NCBI GenBank assembly: GCA_020846515.1
Contig: JADLDX010000737.1
Coordinates: 1 to 5,653, forward strand
Direction of reading: 5' to 3'
Length of the DNA stretch: 5,653 nt
Source: Pirellulaceae bacterium
GTDB taxonomy: Bacteria > Planctomycetota > Planctomycetia > Pirellulales > Pirellulaceae
The notes below the pieces were generated by a model. It was not told the DNA's origin, made no database searches, and saw only the letters and a program-made list of their open reading frames with translations. Shown here piece by piece: positions 1 to 5,584 of this stretch. Position numbers and translations under genes: made by a program. How positions within the stretch are numbered: position 1 is the stretch's first letter; each line of letters begins with the position of its first letter.

Positions 1-1612
1 CAGTGAACATCGACTGACTGACGCTGAGCAGTTGTACGTCGAGCTTAGTAATATCTCCTAAGCTTGTCGAAACCAAAAAGCCTCTGCTGATCTTCGGTTC
101 CAGTAGACGCACTTGCTCAAGGGCTCTATAGTCAAGCGAGATGATTTCGCATTGATCGAGCATGTCGGTGGCGCGCAACAATTCGATGACCTTAATGGCC
201 AGCCGTTCGTTCCAGCCATAGTACTTCAGCTCAATACTCAGATGAATTTTGTCTCGAGCTGCCTCGAGGAATTCTTCAAGCGTGGCCAAGCGCTCGGGTG
301 GCGATGTCGACGGTGGCTTCCAGGCAATAGCCGCAGCCTGAAGCTGCGCGTCGGTCGCTTTAGAGACTTCAATCGGCAGAGAGGCCAAACGCATGAGGTC
401 TCGGTCATGTACGACGAAGATGGTCCCATCACGACTTAGTTGTACGTCGATCTCAGCCGCATCGGCACCTGCCTGGATCGCTAATCGCAAAGCACTCAGC
501 GAATTCTCCGGGGCATGGTTCGGGCCAGCGCGATGAGCCACGATCTGCACATCATGCTGATCCGTTAGCGACAATGTTTGCTGAAAGGCGGCAAGCCCGA
601 GGAGAAAGACCGTTACTAAAAACACCAATCCGAAAGCAATGACACGTTTCCGAGGTACAGCAACCTTGGCAACACTATCCTGGCCCTCCTCACCGTTGTC
701 CGTCGGCGCCCCCGTCCAGCGATACGCTTGCCACTTCCCAGCCACATGCCAACATTGATCAATCGATGTCAGGCTCGCCGTAATCACCGTATGCACGATC
801 AATAAGCCAGTCGTCATCAGTACGCTGGTCGTTCGATGATGATCAACACTATCCAAGACAATGTAAGTCAGCAAGCCAATGCTGACCAAACCGACGAGGG
901 AGCAGAGCATTCGAATCACAATCCAAATCAACATGCAGCGCCAGACGATCGGCCGCGCACTGCGAGCGTGAGCGCTGTAACGCAGCGCGTCGACAGCGTT
1001 TGCCTTTCCGACTAGCAGCCACGGCAAAGCCAAAAACCAGCGGAATACGAACAGAAGATGAATGATGCTGGCGGTCACTACCAGCGATACTCCGATGCCG
1101 ATCGCCAACCAGAACTTTGGCGGCCAGTGGGTCAGATAGTAGTTGATGTCCGCATCGGTCAGCAACAAACGATACGTGGCTCCCGCGATCAGCAGAAACG
1201 GAGCGGTGACCGCTAGCATGATCGCGATCTGGATCGTGGCTAGCTGCATAATCTTCGGCAATTTGGCCAGCGCTCGTTGACCTGACCCGATAACGCGACC
1301 GGAGGGATCGGCCGCCACGTACAAGATACAGGCTTGTTCAAAGTAGAGGATGCCCAGGTAAGCAGCGGGAATGAGCAGCAAGCTGGCCATTCCAATAGGA
1401 CTAACGGCAAAACCGATCAACGCCGTGTTGCCAATAGCTGGACTGCCTTCGAAGCTGAGCAGCCAACTCAAGAGCGCACCGATGGCCGACGAGAAAATAG
1501 AAACGGAGGCGAGCTTGAGGTAGAACTGCAACACAAACAGCGACCGCCAGCGCCCAAGGACCGAACCAGCCATGCGCTTCAAGCAGCCTCGAAGGCTAGG
1601 TACTTCCTGCAC
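1..1612 (-). CDS. Membrane-anchored glycerophosphodiester phosphodiesterase (membrane domain + GDPD catalytic domain), 3' end outside window
   Basis: Open minus-strand frame of about 537 codons running off the left edge without a stop. The N-terminal ~340 residues are strongly hydrophobic, with about seven transmembrane segments (first near residues 26-50, last, RVIAFGLVFLVTVFLLGLAA, just before the catalytic part), as in the GPDPase membrane-domain family. The GDPD TIM-barrel begins near residue 358: VAHRAGPNHAPENSLSAL supplies the first catalytic His (residue 360) and the PENT-like motif, AAEIDVQLSRDG the metal-binding Glu/Asp, and VVHDRDL the second His. HRAG replaces the usual HRG. Family members hydrolyse glycerophosphodiesters to glycerol-3-phosphate and an alcohol; the enzyme probably acts at the membrane. 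Start uncertain: an in-frame TAA lies at about 1624, then GTG 1612, TTG 1582 (GAGG 4 nt upstream) and ATG 1573. I prefer the upstream start because a basic amphipathic stretch before the first helix is usual in this family. It is divergent from the kinase gene. Confidence 0.9.
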   Translation of the reverse strand, partial: MQEVPSLRGCLKRMAGSVLGRWRSLFVLQFYLKLASVSIFSSAIGALLSWLLSFEGSPAIGNTALIGFAVSPIGMASLLLIPAAYLGILYFEQACILYVAADPSGRVIGSGQRALAKLPKIMQLATIQIAIMLAVTAPFLLIAGATYRLLLTDADINYYLTHWPPKFWLAIGIGVSLVVTASIIHLLFVFRWFLALPWLLVGKANAVDALRYSAHARSARPIVWRCMLIWIVIRMLCSLVGLVSIGLLTYIVLDSVDHHRTTSVLMTTGLLIVHTVITASLTSIDQCWHVAGKWQAYRWTGAPTDNGEEGQDSVAKVAVPRKRVIAFGLVFLVTVFLLGLAAFQQTLSLTDQHDVQIVAHRAGPNHAPENSLSALRLAIQAGADAAEIDVQLSRDGTIFVVHDRDLMRLASLPIEVSKATDAQLQAAAIAWKPPSTSPPERLATLEEFLEAARDKIHLSIELKYYGWNERLAIKVIELLRATDMLDQCEIISLDYRALEQVRLLEPKISRGFLVSTSLGDITKLDVQLLSVSQSMFT

Positions 1613-1635
1613 GTATTTACTACTTTACAATTGCA

Positions 1636-1696
1636 GAAAAGGGGTCAGGTCTCTTTTCCGCGAGCTGAAGACGGAAAAGAGACCTGACCCCTTTTC
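1636..1696. repeat. Inverted repeat IR-1, perfect 25-bp arms (GGGGTCAGGTCTC family)
   Basis: Arms 1636-1660 and 1672-1696 are exact reverse complements around an 11-nt loop (1661-1671). The arm core is AAAAGGGGTCAGGTCTCTTTT without any mismatch. Related copies lie at 3994-4049 and 4884-4966 and share arm and loop-flanking bases. This copy sits between two divergent genes, 24 nt from the preferred GTG of the phosphodiesterase gene and 47 nt before the kinase start. It therefore cannot be the normal 3' terminator of either gene. A REP-like or MITE-like mobile repeat is the best explanation. No transposase is present in the window. Confidence 0.93.
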
Positions 1697-1727
1697 CTGT
1701 CCCCAATATAGCCGCAAGACAGCCCGC

Positions 1728-1733
1728 GAGGGG
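1728..1733 (+). promoter_or_regulatory. Ribosome binding site of the sugar-acid kinase gene
   Basis: GAGGGG lies 10 nt upstream of the ATG at 1744 and fits a Shine-Dalgarno site. It supports that start, which also places the conserved N-terminal ADDLTGA motif at the usual distance from Met1. I could not identify a convincing -35/-10 pair in the short stretch between IR-1 and this site. Confidence 0.6.
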
Positions 1734-1743
1734 TAAGTACCAG

Positions 1744-2937
1744 ATGAAGATCGTAGTCATTGCAGACGACCTGACCGGTGCCGCCGAAGTAGCGGGTTCA
1801 GCCCTGAGGTACGGTCTGTCCGCTGAGGTTCAGATTGGACAACTCGCTGCGTCGGAAGTCGATGTCATCGTGGTGGACGCCGACAGTCGATCGCAATCAC
1901 CTGAGATTGCTTTCGACAAAGTTTTGCAGCTCACTCAGCAAGCTGTCGACGCGCAATACGGACTGCTCTACAAGAAAGTGGATTCCCTTTTGCGCGGACC
2001 GGTGCTGGCGGAACTTGCGGCCATGCGCGAGGCGACCGGATTGGATCGATGTTTACTCGTATGCGGAAATCCTCGTAAACGTCGAAACGTGATTCAAGGA
2101 AAAATTGCCATCGATGGCCAGCCGCTACACCAGACCGAGTTTGCTTTGGACCCGGAACATCCACGTCACACAGACGATGTGATCGGTCTCTTACAGAGCG
2201 GCTCGTCGGAATCGACGCTTGGATGTAGCATGGCAGGAGCTGAATCGCTCAGTGTTCTTGCGCCCGGTCGTGCCATCAACACACCGATCGCCGTTGGGGA
2301 CGTAGCCTGCACAGCGGATCTTGATCGACATGTCCAGCAGTGGCTGGATCAGCGTGATACGACGCTCGTCGCCGGCGGCGCTGAGTTCTTCGAAGCCATC
2401 CTTAGAGGTATTGGAGTGGCTGAGCACCTGGGCATCCAACGAGAAGCTGCGGTTGTTCCCGGCAACCAAGCCTTGAAGGAGAACTATGCCAAGGCGTTAT
2501 TGGTAAGTGGAACGCGTCTAAGTCATTGCGAGGGTTGGCCAGTTATGGCCTTTCCACCAGATCGGTCGCTGGCGGAATGCGTAGGAGTGGTACGCCAGGC
2601 TCTGGAGACAGAGGGACGTGCGGCCATCCGCGCGGTCGATCTGGTCAGCGGCTCGCACGTAACGAGATTGCAATGGATAACACAGCTTGCCGCCCAGATT
2701 CTCGGGACCTGTGAGTTAAACCAAGTGTGGATCGAAGGCGGTCGCACCGCTTCATCGTTGCTCCGCGAACTATGCATCATGAGGTTGAAGGCCATCGCTG
2801 AGTTGGGTGATGGTGTTGTGTGTCTCACAGCATGTGGAAGTGATAACCCACTGTTCCTGATCAAACCAGGCAGTTATCCCTGGCCACCTGCCGCGCTGAA
2901 CACTCCTTTCGCAATTCGTAATAGCCACATTCAGTAG
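1744..2937 (+). CDS. Four-carbon acid sugar kinase family protein (DUF1537; OtnK/DtnK/LtnK-like)
   Basis: 397 residues, a normal length for this two-domain family. The N-terminal sugar-binding domain starts with MKIVVIADDLTGAAEVAG (Asp8-Asp9), followed by YKKVDSLLRGPV (residues 76-87, the K-x-DS-x-LRG signature) and a GQPLHQTEFALDPEHP stretch (125-140). The C-terminal nucleotide-binding domain shows ALLVSGT (251-257), WIEGGRTASSLL (329-340, the glycine-rich GGETA position) and LIKPGSYPWP (372-381, the usual KPGxFG position). Characterised members phosphorylate four-carbon sugar acids such as erythronate or threonate; the substrate here cannot be read from sequence. Arg335 replaces the usual acidic residue of GGETA, and KPGSYPWP departs from KPGSFG, so activity or specificity may differ. 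The usual partners (PdxA2-like dehydrogenase, OtnC-like aldolase, isomerase) are not in the window. The start is supported by GAGGGG 10 nt upstream. Confidence 0.9.
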   Translation: MKIVVIADDLTGAAEVAGSALRYGLSAEVQIGQLAASEVDVIVVDADSRSQSPEIAFDKVLQLTQQAVDAQYGLLYKKVDSLLRGPVLAELAAMREATGLDRCLLVCGNPRKRRNVIQGKIAIDGQPLHQTEFALDPEHPRHTDDVIGLLQSGSSESTLGCSMAGAESLSVLAPGRAINTPIAVGDVACTADLDRHVQQWLDQRDTTLVAGGAEFFEAILRGIGVAEHLGIQREAAVVPGNQALKENYAKALLVSGTRLSHCEGWPVMAFPPDRSLAECVGVVRQALETEGRAAIRAVDLVSGSHVTRLQWITQLAAQILGTCELNQVWIEGGRTASSLLRELCIMRLKAIAELGDGVVCLTACGSDNPLFLIKPGSYPWPPAALNTPFAIRNSHIQ

Positions 2938-3236
2938 AAGATTTAAGGCAACGGCGCAAAGGGGTAGCGGAGATGGATCGTCGCCTATCTGATTTCGTTT
3001 AAGCCCAAACTTAGTTGACCTTCGATTGAGTAGGCAAATGCACTTAGGTATGGTCGTATCGAAGGAGAGCCCGCACAATGCAAACTGCCTGAATTGAAAT
3101 CTCCTAGAAACTCTGAAGCGCCTGGAAATCCCATTGATTTCCCATGGTCTTCTAATCACAATGTTGCCAGTTAGCAGTCACTTAAAAGCTCTAAAAGTCA
3201 TGATGGCAACGTCTCGATGACAATTGGTTTTGGACA
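2938..3236. other. Non-coding gap between kinase and methyltransferase genes
   Basis: About 300 nt without a credible gene. The one sizeable frame here, on the minus strand, continues antisense into the kinase gene and encodes a basic, low-complexity product with no recognisable motif. No clear terminator hairpin follows the kinase stop. Near the right end, GTTGCCA (3163-3169) and TGGCAAC (3204-3210) form a 7-bp inverted repeat 34 nt apart, just upstream of the methyltransferase gene; it could be an operator or chance. A promoter for the methyltransferase gene is expected here, but no good -35/-10 pair was seen. Confidence 0.6.
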
Positions 3237-3992
3237 ATGAAGCAGTTTCTCGTAAGGCTACAGCCAGAGCGCGCGGTCGACCGTTTTTCCCTCCAGGACA
3301 GCACGCTGCTTTTTTATTCAATGGTGAAGGCCGCAATGCTTCGCGATCAGGCCAAGAAAGTGCTGGACTACGGCGCTGGGCGTGGCTCTTTTATGGATGA
3401 AGTGTCCAACCCTTCAAAATCAAAGTACCGCAATTCTTTACAAGACCTTAGAGGACCCGATGTTCATGTCACGGCCGCCGATATTGATTCGGCTGTTAAG
3501 ACACATCGGGCTTCACAGGCTCAAGTAGTTTTTGTTCCGGGCCAGCCCTTGCCGTTCGAAGAGTCGCAATTCGATTTGATCGTTAGCGATTGGACATTCG
3601 AGCATATTGAAACTCCGAATCAAGTAGCGGGGGAACTGCTGCGAGTTGTTAAGCCTGGCGGATGGATTTGTGCGCGCACGACCAATGGATTCAGCTACCT
3701 GCGATTGGCGGCTAACTTGATCCCGAACCGTTTGCACGCTGCCGTCCTCAAACGCGTGCAACCTGAGCGAAAAGAGATCGACGTTTTTCCGACCTACTAT
3801 CGCATGAACAGCAAGTCATCGCTGAAGAAAGCCTTTCCAGGCCATGAACTGCATGTAACCTATGTATGGGGCGAGCCATCCTACTACTTCGGCAGCTCCT
3901 TACTGTTTAGAGCGTTTAAGTTAGTGCATAAATTTATGCCGAACTTTACAGCGCCAATGTTATTTGTGTTTGTGCGAAAAGCTGCGCAATAG
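3237..3992 (+). CDS. Class I SAM-dependent methyltransferase (Methyltransf_11 type), substrate unknown
   Basis: 251 residues with a single Rossmann-type methyltransferase domain. Motif I is KVLDYGAGRGSF (41-52), the SAM-binding glycine loop. VTAADID (78-84) is the acidic end of strand 2 that normally binds the ribose. LPFEESQFDLIVSDWTFEHI (105-124) is the motif II/III region typical of Methyltransf_11, and LLRVVKPGGWI (134-144) follows. The C-terminal part has FPTYYRMNSKSSLKKAF (184-200) and an aromatic stretch around GEPSYYFGSSLLFRAFKL. From memory, similar tails occur in methyltransferases near polysaccharide genes, but no such genes are seen here, so no substrate is assigned. It has no signal peptide and is presumably cytoplasmic. 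No good Shine-Dalgarno site precedes the ATG. The stop codon is followed after 1 nt by IR-2. Confidence 0.88.
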   Translation: MKQFLVRLQPERAVDRFSLQDSTLLFYSMVKAAMLRDQAKKVLDYGAGRGSFMDEVSNPSKSKYRNSLQDLRGPDVHVTAADIDSAVKTHRASQAQVVFVPGQPLPFEESQFDLIVSDWTFEHIETPNQVAGELLRVVKPGGWICARTTNGFSYLRLAANLIPNRLHAAVLKRVQPERKEIDVFPTYYRMNSKSSLKKAFPGHELHVTYVWGEPSYYFGSSLLFRAFKLVHKFMPNFTAPMLFVFVRKAAQ

Positions 3993-3993
3993 A

Positions 3994-4049
3994 GAAAAGG
4001 GGTCAGGTCTATTTTCTGCGAAGATGGAAAAGAGACCTGCCCCCTTTTC
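3994..4049. repeat. Inverted repeat IR-2 (GGGGTCAGGTCTC family), arms with two mismatches
   Basis: Arms 3994-4016 and 4027-4049 are complementary at 21 of 23 positions, around a 10-nt loop. The mismatches are A4011 against G4032 (left arm reads GTCTATTTT; the right arm corresponds to GTCTCTTTT) and T4003 against C4040. The bases flanking the loop resemble IR-1: TTTT-CTGCGA on the left and AGATGG-AAAA on the right, against TTTT-CCGCGA and AGACGG-AAAA. This marks the two as copies of one element with a 5-nt length difference inside the loop. Confidence 0.9.
3994..4049. terminator. Probable bidirectional terminator formed by IR-2
   Basis: The hairpin occupies nearly the whole 61-nt gap between the convergent methyltransferase and SIMPL genes, starting 1 nt after one stop codon and ending 4 nt from the other. 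On either strand the stem ends in a short T run paired with an A run at its foot (A4G4...C4T4), the layout of a bidirectional intrinsic terminator. The T run is only 4 nt, so efficiency is uncertain. No other terminator is visible for either gene. Confidence 0.55.
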
Positions 4050-4053
4050 CTGC

Positions 4054-4863
4054 TCACTTCGTCAATTCAGTCTTGCCAAGATTAAACACAATGTCGACTG
4101 AGGCGATATGCGTCACCAACGTCGGTATTGGGGAAGCGCCTTCCCCATATCCACCGCCCATGCCCATGCCACCACCGAATGGATCGCTGTCGTCGGTGCG
4201 ACTGCTGGGCGTGTGGTTGGTGGGAAATGGCGAACTTTGATCGACCATGGAGCGGATCGACTTTAGCTCAGCGCCTAACTCAGTGACCATCGCGGCCGCT
4301 TTGCTGCGAGCGTCACGTACCGCTGCCAGCCGCAGCTTGGCGTACTCCTCAACCGACTTTGAACTCTTGAATTCAACTTTGTCCAAACGATCGATACCGC
4401 GCTGGATCAAGCCGAGGTGTATGAGGTTCAGTTTCTTCAGATCGGATAGGGAAATATACAACTGACGTGTGGCGCTGTACGCCACACGCTCACCTTCTTC
4501 GTTGGTGTTACCATTGGCCCTGTTCGCTCCGCTGCCCTGTGAAGATTGCTGAGCCTTGCTGGCCATCGGGCGAATCGCATAGCGTGATAAAGTTGTCGGT
4601 TGGAGACGCACTGCATCCAGGGCAATGCCCGATTGCTTGAGAAAGTCAGCCACATCCTGCGACTTCTCTTCCACTAATTCGAAGGCCTTCTCGGCCTCTA
4701 TGGCGCGGCCGTCAATGGTCGCCGTGATGACCGCACTATCGGCTGGCAAGGTAACCTGCGCATGACCACGCACTGAAATGGTCTCGTCGGCAGCCGTAGC
4801 CAGCGATGTCGACAAACAAATCCCAATCCACGTTGCCCAAAGAGTCATTCGATTCATGGCCAT
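4054..4863 (-). CDS. Exported SIMPL-domain (DUF541) protein
   Basis: 269 residues. A signal peptide is evident: basic N-terminus, hydrophobic core LWATWIGICLSTSLA, likely cleavage at ATA-A/D around residues 24-25. The mature protein begins TISVRGHAQVTLPADSAVITATI (28-50), the typical opening of the SIMPL/DUF541 family (BP26/OMP28-like periplasmic proteins). It continues with YSATRQLYISLSDLKKLNLI (129-148) and the VEEYAKLRLAAVRDARSKAAAM helix (171-192). Two low-complexity insertions stand out: a Gln/Ser/Asn/Gly-rich stretch at about 104-124 and a Gly/Met-rich loop DPFGGGMGMGGGYGEG (227-242) before the last strand. The biochemical role of the family is unclear; members are linked to envelope stress and form periplasmic oligomers. 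ATG 4863 is chosen because AAAAGGGG ends 7 nt upstream; ATG 4857 or 4848 are alternatives. The lipoprotein gene lies 103 nt upstream on the same strand. Confidence 0.88.
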   Translation of the reverse strand: MAMNRMTLWATWIGICLSTSLATAADETISVRGHAQVTLPADSAVITATIDGRAIEAEKAFELVEEKSQDVADFLKQSGIALDAVRLQPTTLSRYAIRPMASKAQQSSQGSGANRANGNTNEEGERVAYSATRQLYISLSDLKKLNLIHLGLIQRGIDRLDKVEFKSSKSVEEYAKLRLAAVRDARSKAAAMVTELGAELKSIRSMVDQSSPFPTNHTPSSRTDDSDPFGGGMGMGGGYGEGASPIPTLVTHIASVDIVFNLGKTELTK

Positions 4864-4892
4864 GACTGATCCCCTTTTGCTGGAAAAAGGGG
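4864..4892 (-). promoter_or_regulatory. SIMPL gene leader: repeat-derived RBS inside a small hairpin
   Basis: Read on the minus strand, AAAAGGGG (4878-4871) followed by ATCAGTC leads directly into ATG 4863, and AAGGGG is the likely Shine-Dalgarno sequence (7-nt spacer). AAAAGGGGATCAGTC differs from the repeat arm AAAAGGGGTCAGGTC only by one inserted A and one missing G, so this leader looks like a degenerate extra arm. The same AAAAGGGG is complementary to CCCCTTTT at 4892-4885, forming an 8-bp hairpin with a 6-nt loop that would cover the Shine-Dalgarno site. Confidence 0.55.
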
Positions 4893-4966
4893 TCAGGTCT
4901 CTTTTATGCGACCGGACTCCCTGTGTAATGAACGCAAATATGAAAAAATAGACCTGACCCCTTTTT
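4884..4966. repeat. Inverted repeat IR-3 (GGGGTCAGGTCTC family), long loop
   Basis: Left arm 4884-4905 pairs with right arm 4945-4966: A5G4 with C4T5, then TCAGGTCT with AGACCTGA, one mismatch (C4901 against T4949), then TTTT with AAAA. The interior is 39 nt, against 17 in IR-1 and 12 in IR-2 measured between the same TTTT and AAAA blocks. The interior still begins ATGCGA, like the CCGCGA and CTGCGA of the others. The T run of the right arm continues to 4968 and overlaps the stop codon (TAA, minus strand) of the lipoprotein gene. The copy could act as a partial terminator between the lipoprotein and SIMPL genes. Confidence 0.88.
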
Positions 4967-5431
4967 TTAGTTGGTCTTCAATTCGATGGTGCCGATGTCG
5001 TTGGGCACTTGGTCGGTAACGGTAATCGTCAGTGGCGTCGTGGCGGGATCGGAGTACTTCTTCTTGAGCTTGTCCGGACCGGAGAAACCACGGGCAACGG
5101 GATTATAGTCTTGCCAACTGGCGGTCATCTTATAACTGCCTGCAGGCGCACCGTCGCCATCAGCATAAGTTGAGAATTTAACCTTGCCCTCTGCGTCTGT
5201 TTGCCCTTGAGGAAACGTCGGCTGCTTTTGATCGACACCCGTATCACTGTGCAGCGACAGTTGCAGTCCCGACACCGGCTTGCCGTCTACCGTAATCGTA
5301 CCGACGATGGCGTAACATTCTTTCTCGTTAGCGTAGGGATCGGAACAACCGCTGATCAGCGTTGTCGATACCAACAGCATGAGACACTGCGTTGCACGGA
5401 AACCAACACGAAGATAACTGCTCTTCACCAT
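4967..5431 (-). CDS. Small lipoprotein with carboxypeptidase-regulatory-like (transthyretin-like) fold
   Basis: 154 residues. A lipoprotein signal is clear: basic start, hydrophobic stretch CLMLLVSTTLISGC, lipobox LISGC with the lipidated Cys29. The mature part shows VGTITVDGKPVSGLQLSL (43-60), the opening strand pair of carboxypeptidase-regulatory/transthyretin-like beta-sandwich domains. TDAEGKVKFSTYADGDGAPAGSYKMTASW (78-106) and KLKKKYSDPATTPLTITVTD (121-140) follow, with a final IGTIELK strand. Proteins of this size and pattern are abundant in planctomycetes; function is unknown, and an envelope location is inferred from the lipobox. The stop codon overlaps the A/T run of IR-3. The upstream same-strand gene ends 153 nt away. 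No strong Shine-Dalgarno site was seen (only AAGAGAG-like purines). Confidence 0.85.
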   Translation of the reverse strand: MVKSSYLRVGFRATQCLMLLVSTTLISGCSDPYANEKECYAIVGTITVDGKPVSGLQLSLHSDTGVDQKQPTFPQGQTDAEGKVKFSTYADGDGAPAGSYKMTASWQDYNPVARGFSGPDKLKKKYSDPATTPLTITVTDQVPNDIGTIELKTN

Positions 5432-5479
5432 AGTGAATGATTGACTCTCTTGAAGCCTAATGGATGTAAAGAACGAACA

Positions 5480-5546
5480 AACTACTCCGCAGATCGAACA
5501 CTGCTCGGGTGTCCAGCATGTATGGTGTCCATCACGCGGAGTAGTT
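5480..5546 (-). other. 11-bp inverted repeat between DUF1559-like and lipoprotein genes; possible attenuator or terminator
   Basis: AACTACTCCGC (5480-5490) and GCGGAGTAGTT (5536-5546) are exact reverse complements separated by 45 nt. In the direction of the flanking genes (minus), the stem is followed by a T-rich stretch (TGTTCGTTCTTT), as in an intrinsic terminator or attenuator, but the large loop is unusual. The loop contains a direct repeat GGTGTCCA (5508-5515 and 5524-5531). It could instead be a protein-binding site or a processed RNA structure in a two-gene transcript. Confidence 0.45.
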
Positions 5547-5584
5547 GCAAGTCATCGCGATCTAAGGTCGGTCAAAGCCACAGC

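Noticed and set aside
113..439. Plus-strand open frame of 108 codons
   Set aside because: It is antisense to the GDPD catalytic domain, whose minus-strand translation has clear family motifs; the plus-strand product shows none.
1334..1687. Plus-strand open frame of 117 codons
   Set aside because: It is antisense to the membrane domain of the phosphodiesterase and ends inside IR-1; the product is a low-complexity polar sequence with no motif.
2958..2965. AAAGGGGT downstream of the kinase gene, resembling the repeat arm
   Set aside because: Only eight bases match and the following bases diverge; no partner arm lies nearby, so chance is sufficient.
2770..3159. Minus-strand open frame of 129 codons covering part of the kinase/methyltransferase gap
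   Set aside because: Half lies antisense to the conserved kinase C-terminus; the product is basic with no recognisable domain and no good ribosome binding site was noted.
3163..3210. GTTGCCA/TGGCAAC inverted repeat upstream of the methyltransferase gene as an operator
   Set aside because: Seven base pairs 34 nt apart is weak on its own, and no regulator gene or recognised operator consensus supports it; it is only mentioned in the gap entry.
1636..4966. The three inverted repeats as a CRISPR array or transposon ends
   Set aside because: Spacing is irregular and genes lie between the copies, so it is not a CRISPR array. The intervening genes are housekeeping-like with no transposase, and each copy is a complete palindrome, so they are unlikely to be the ends of one composite element.
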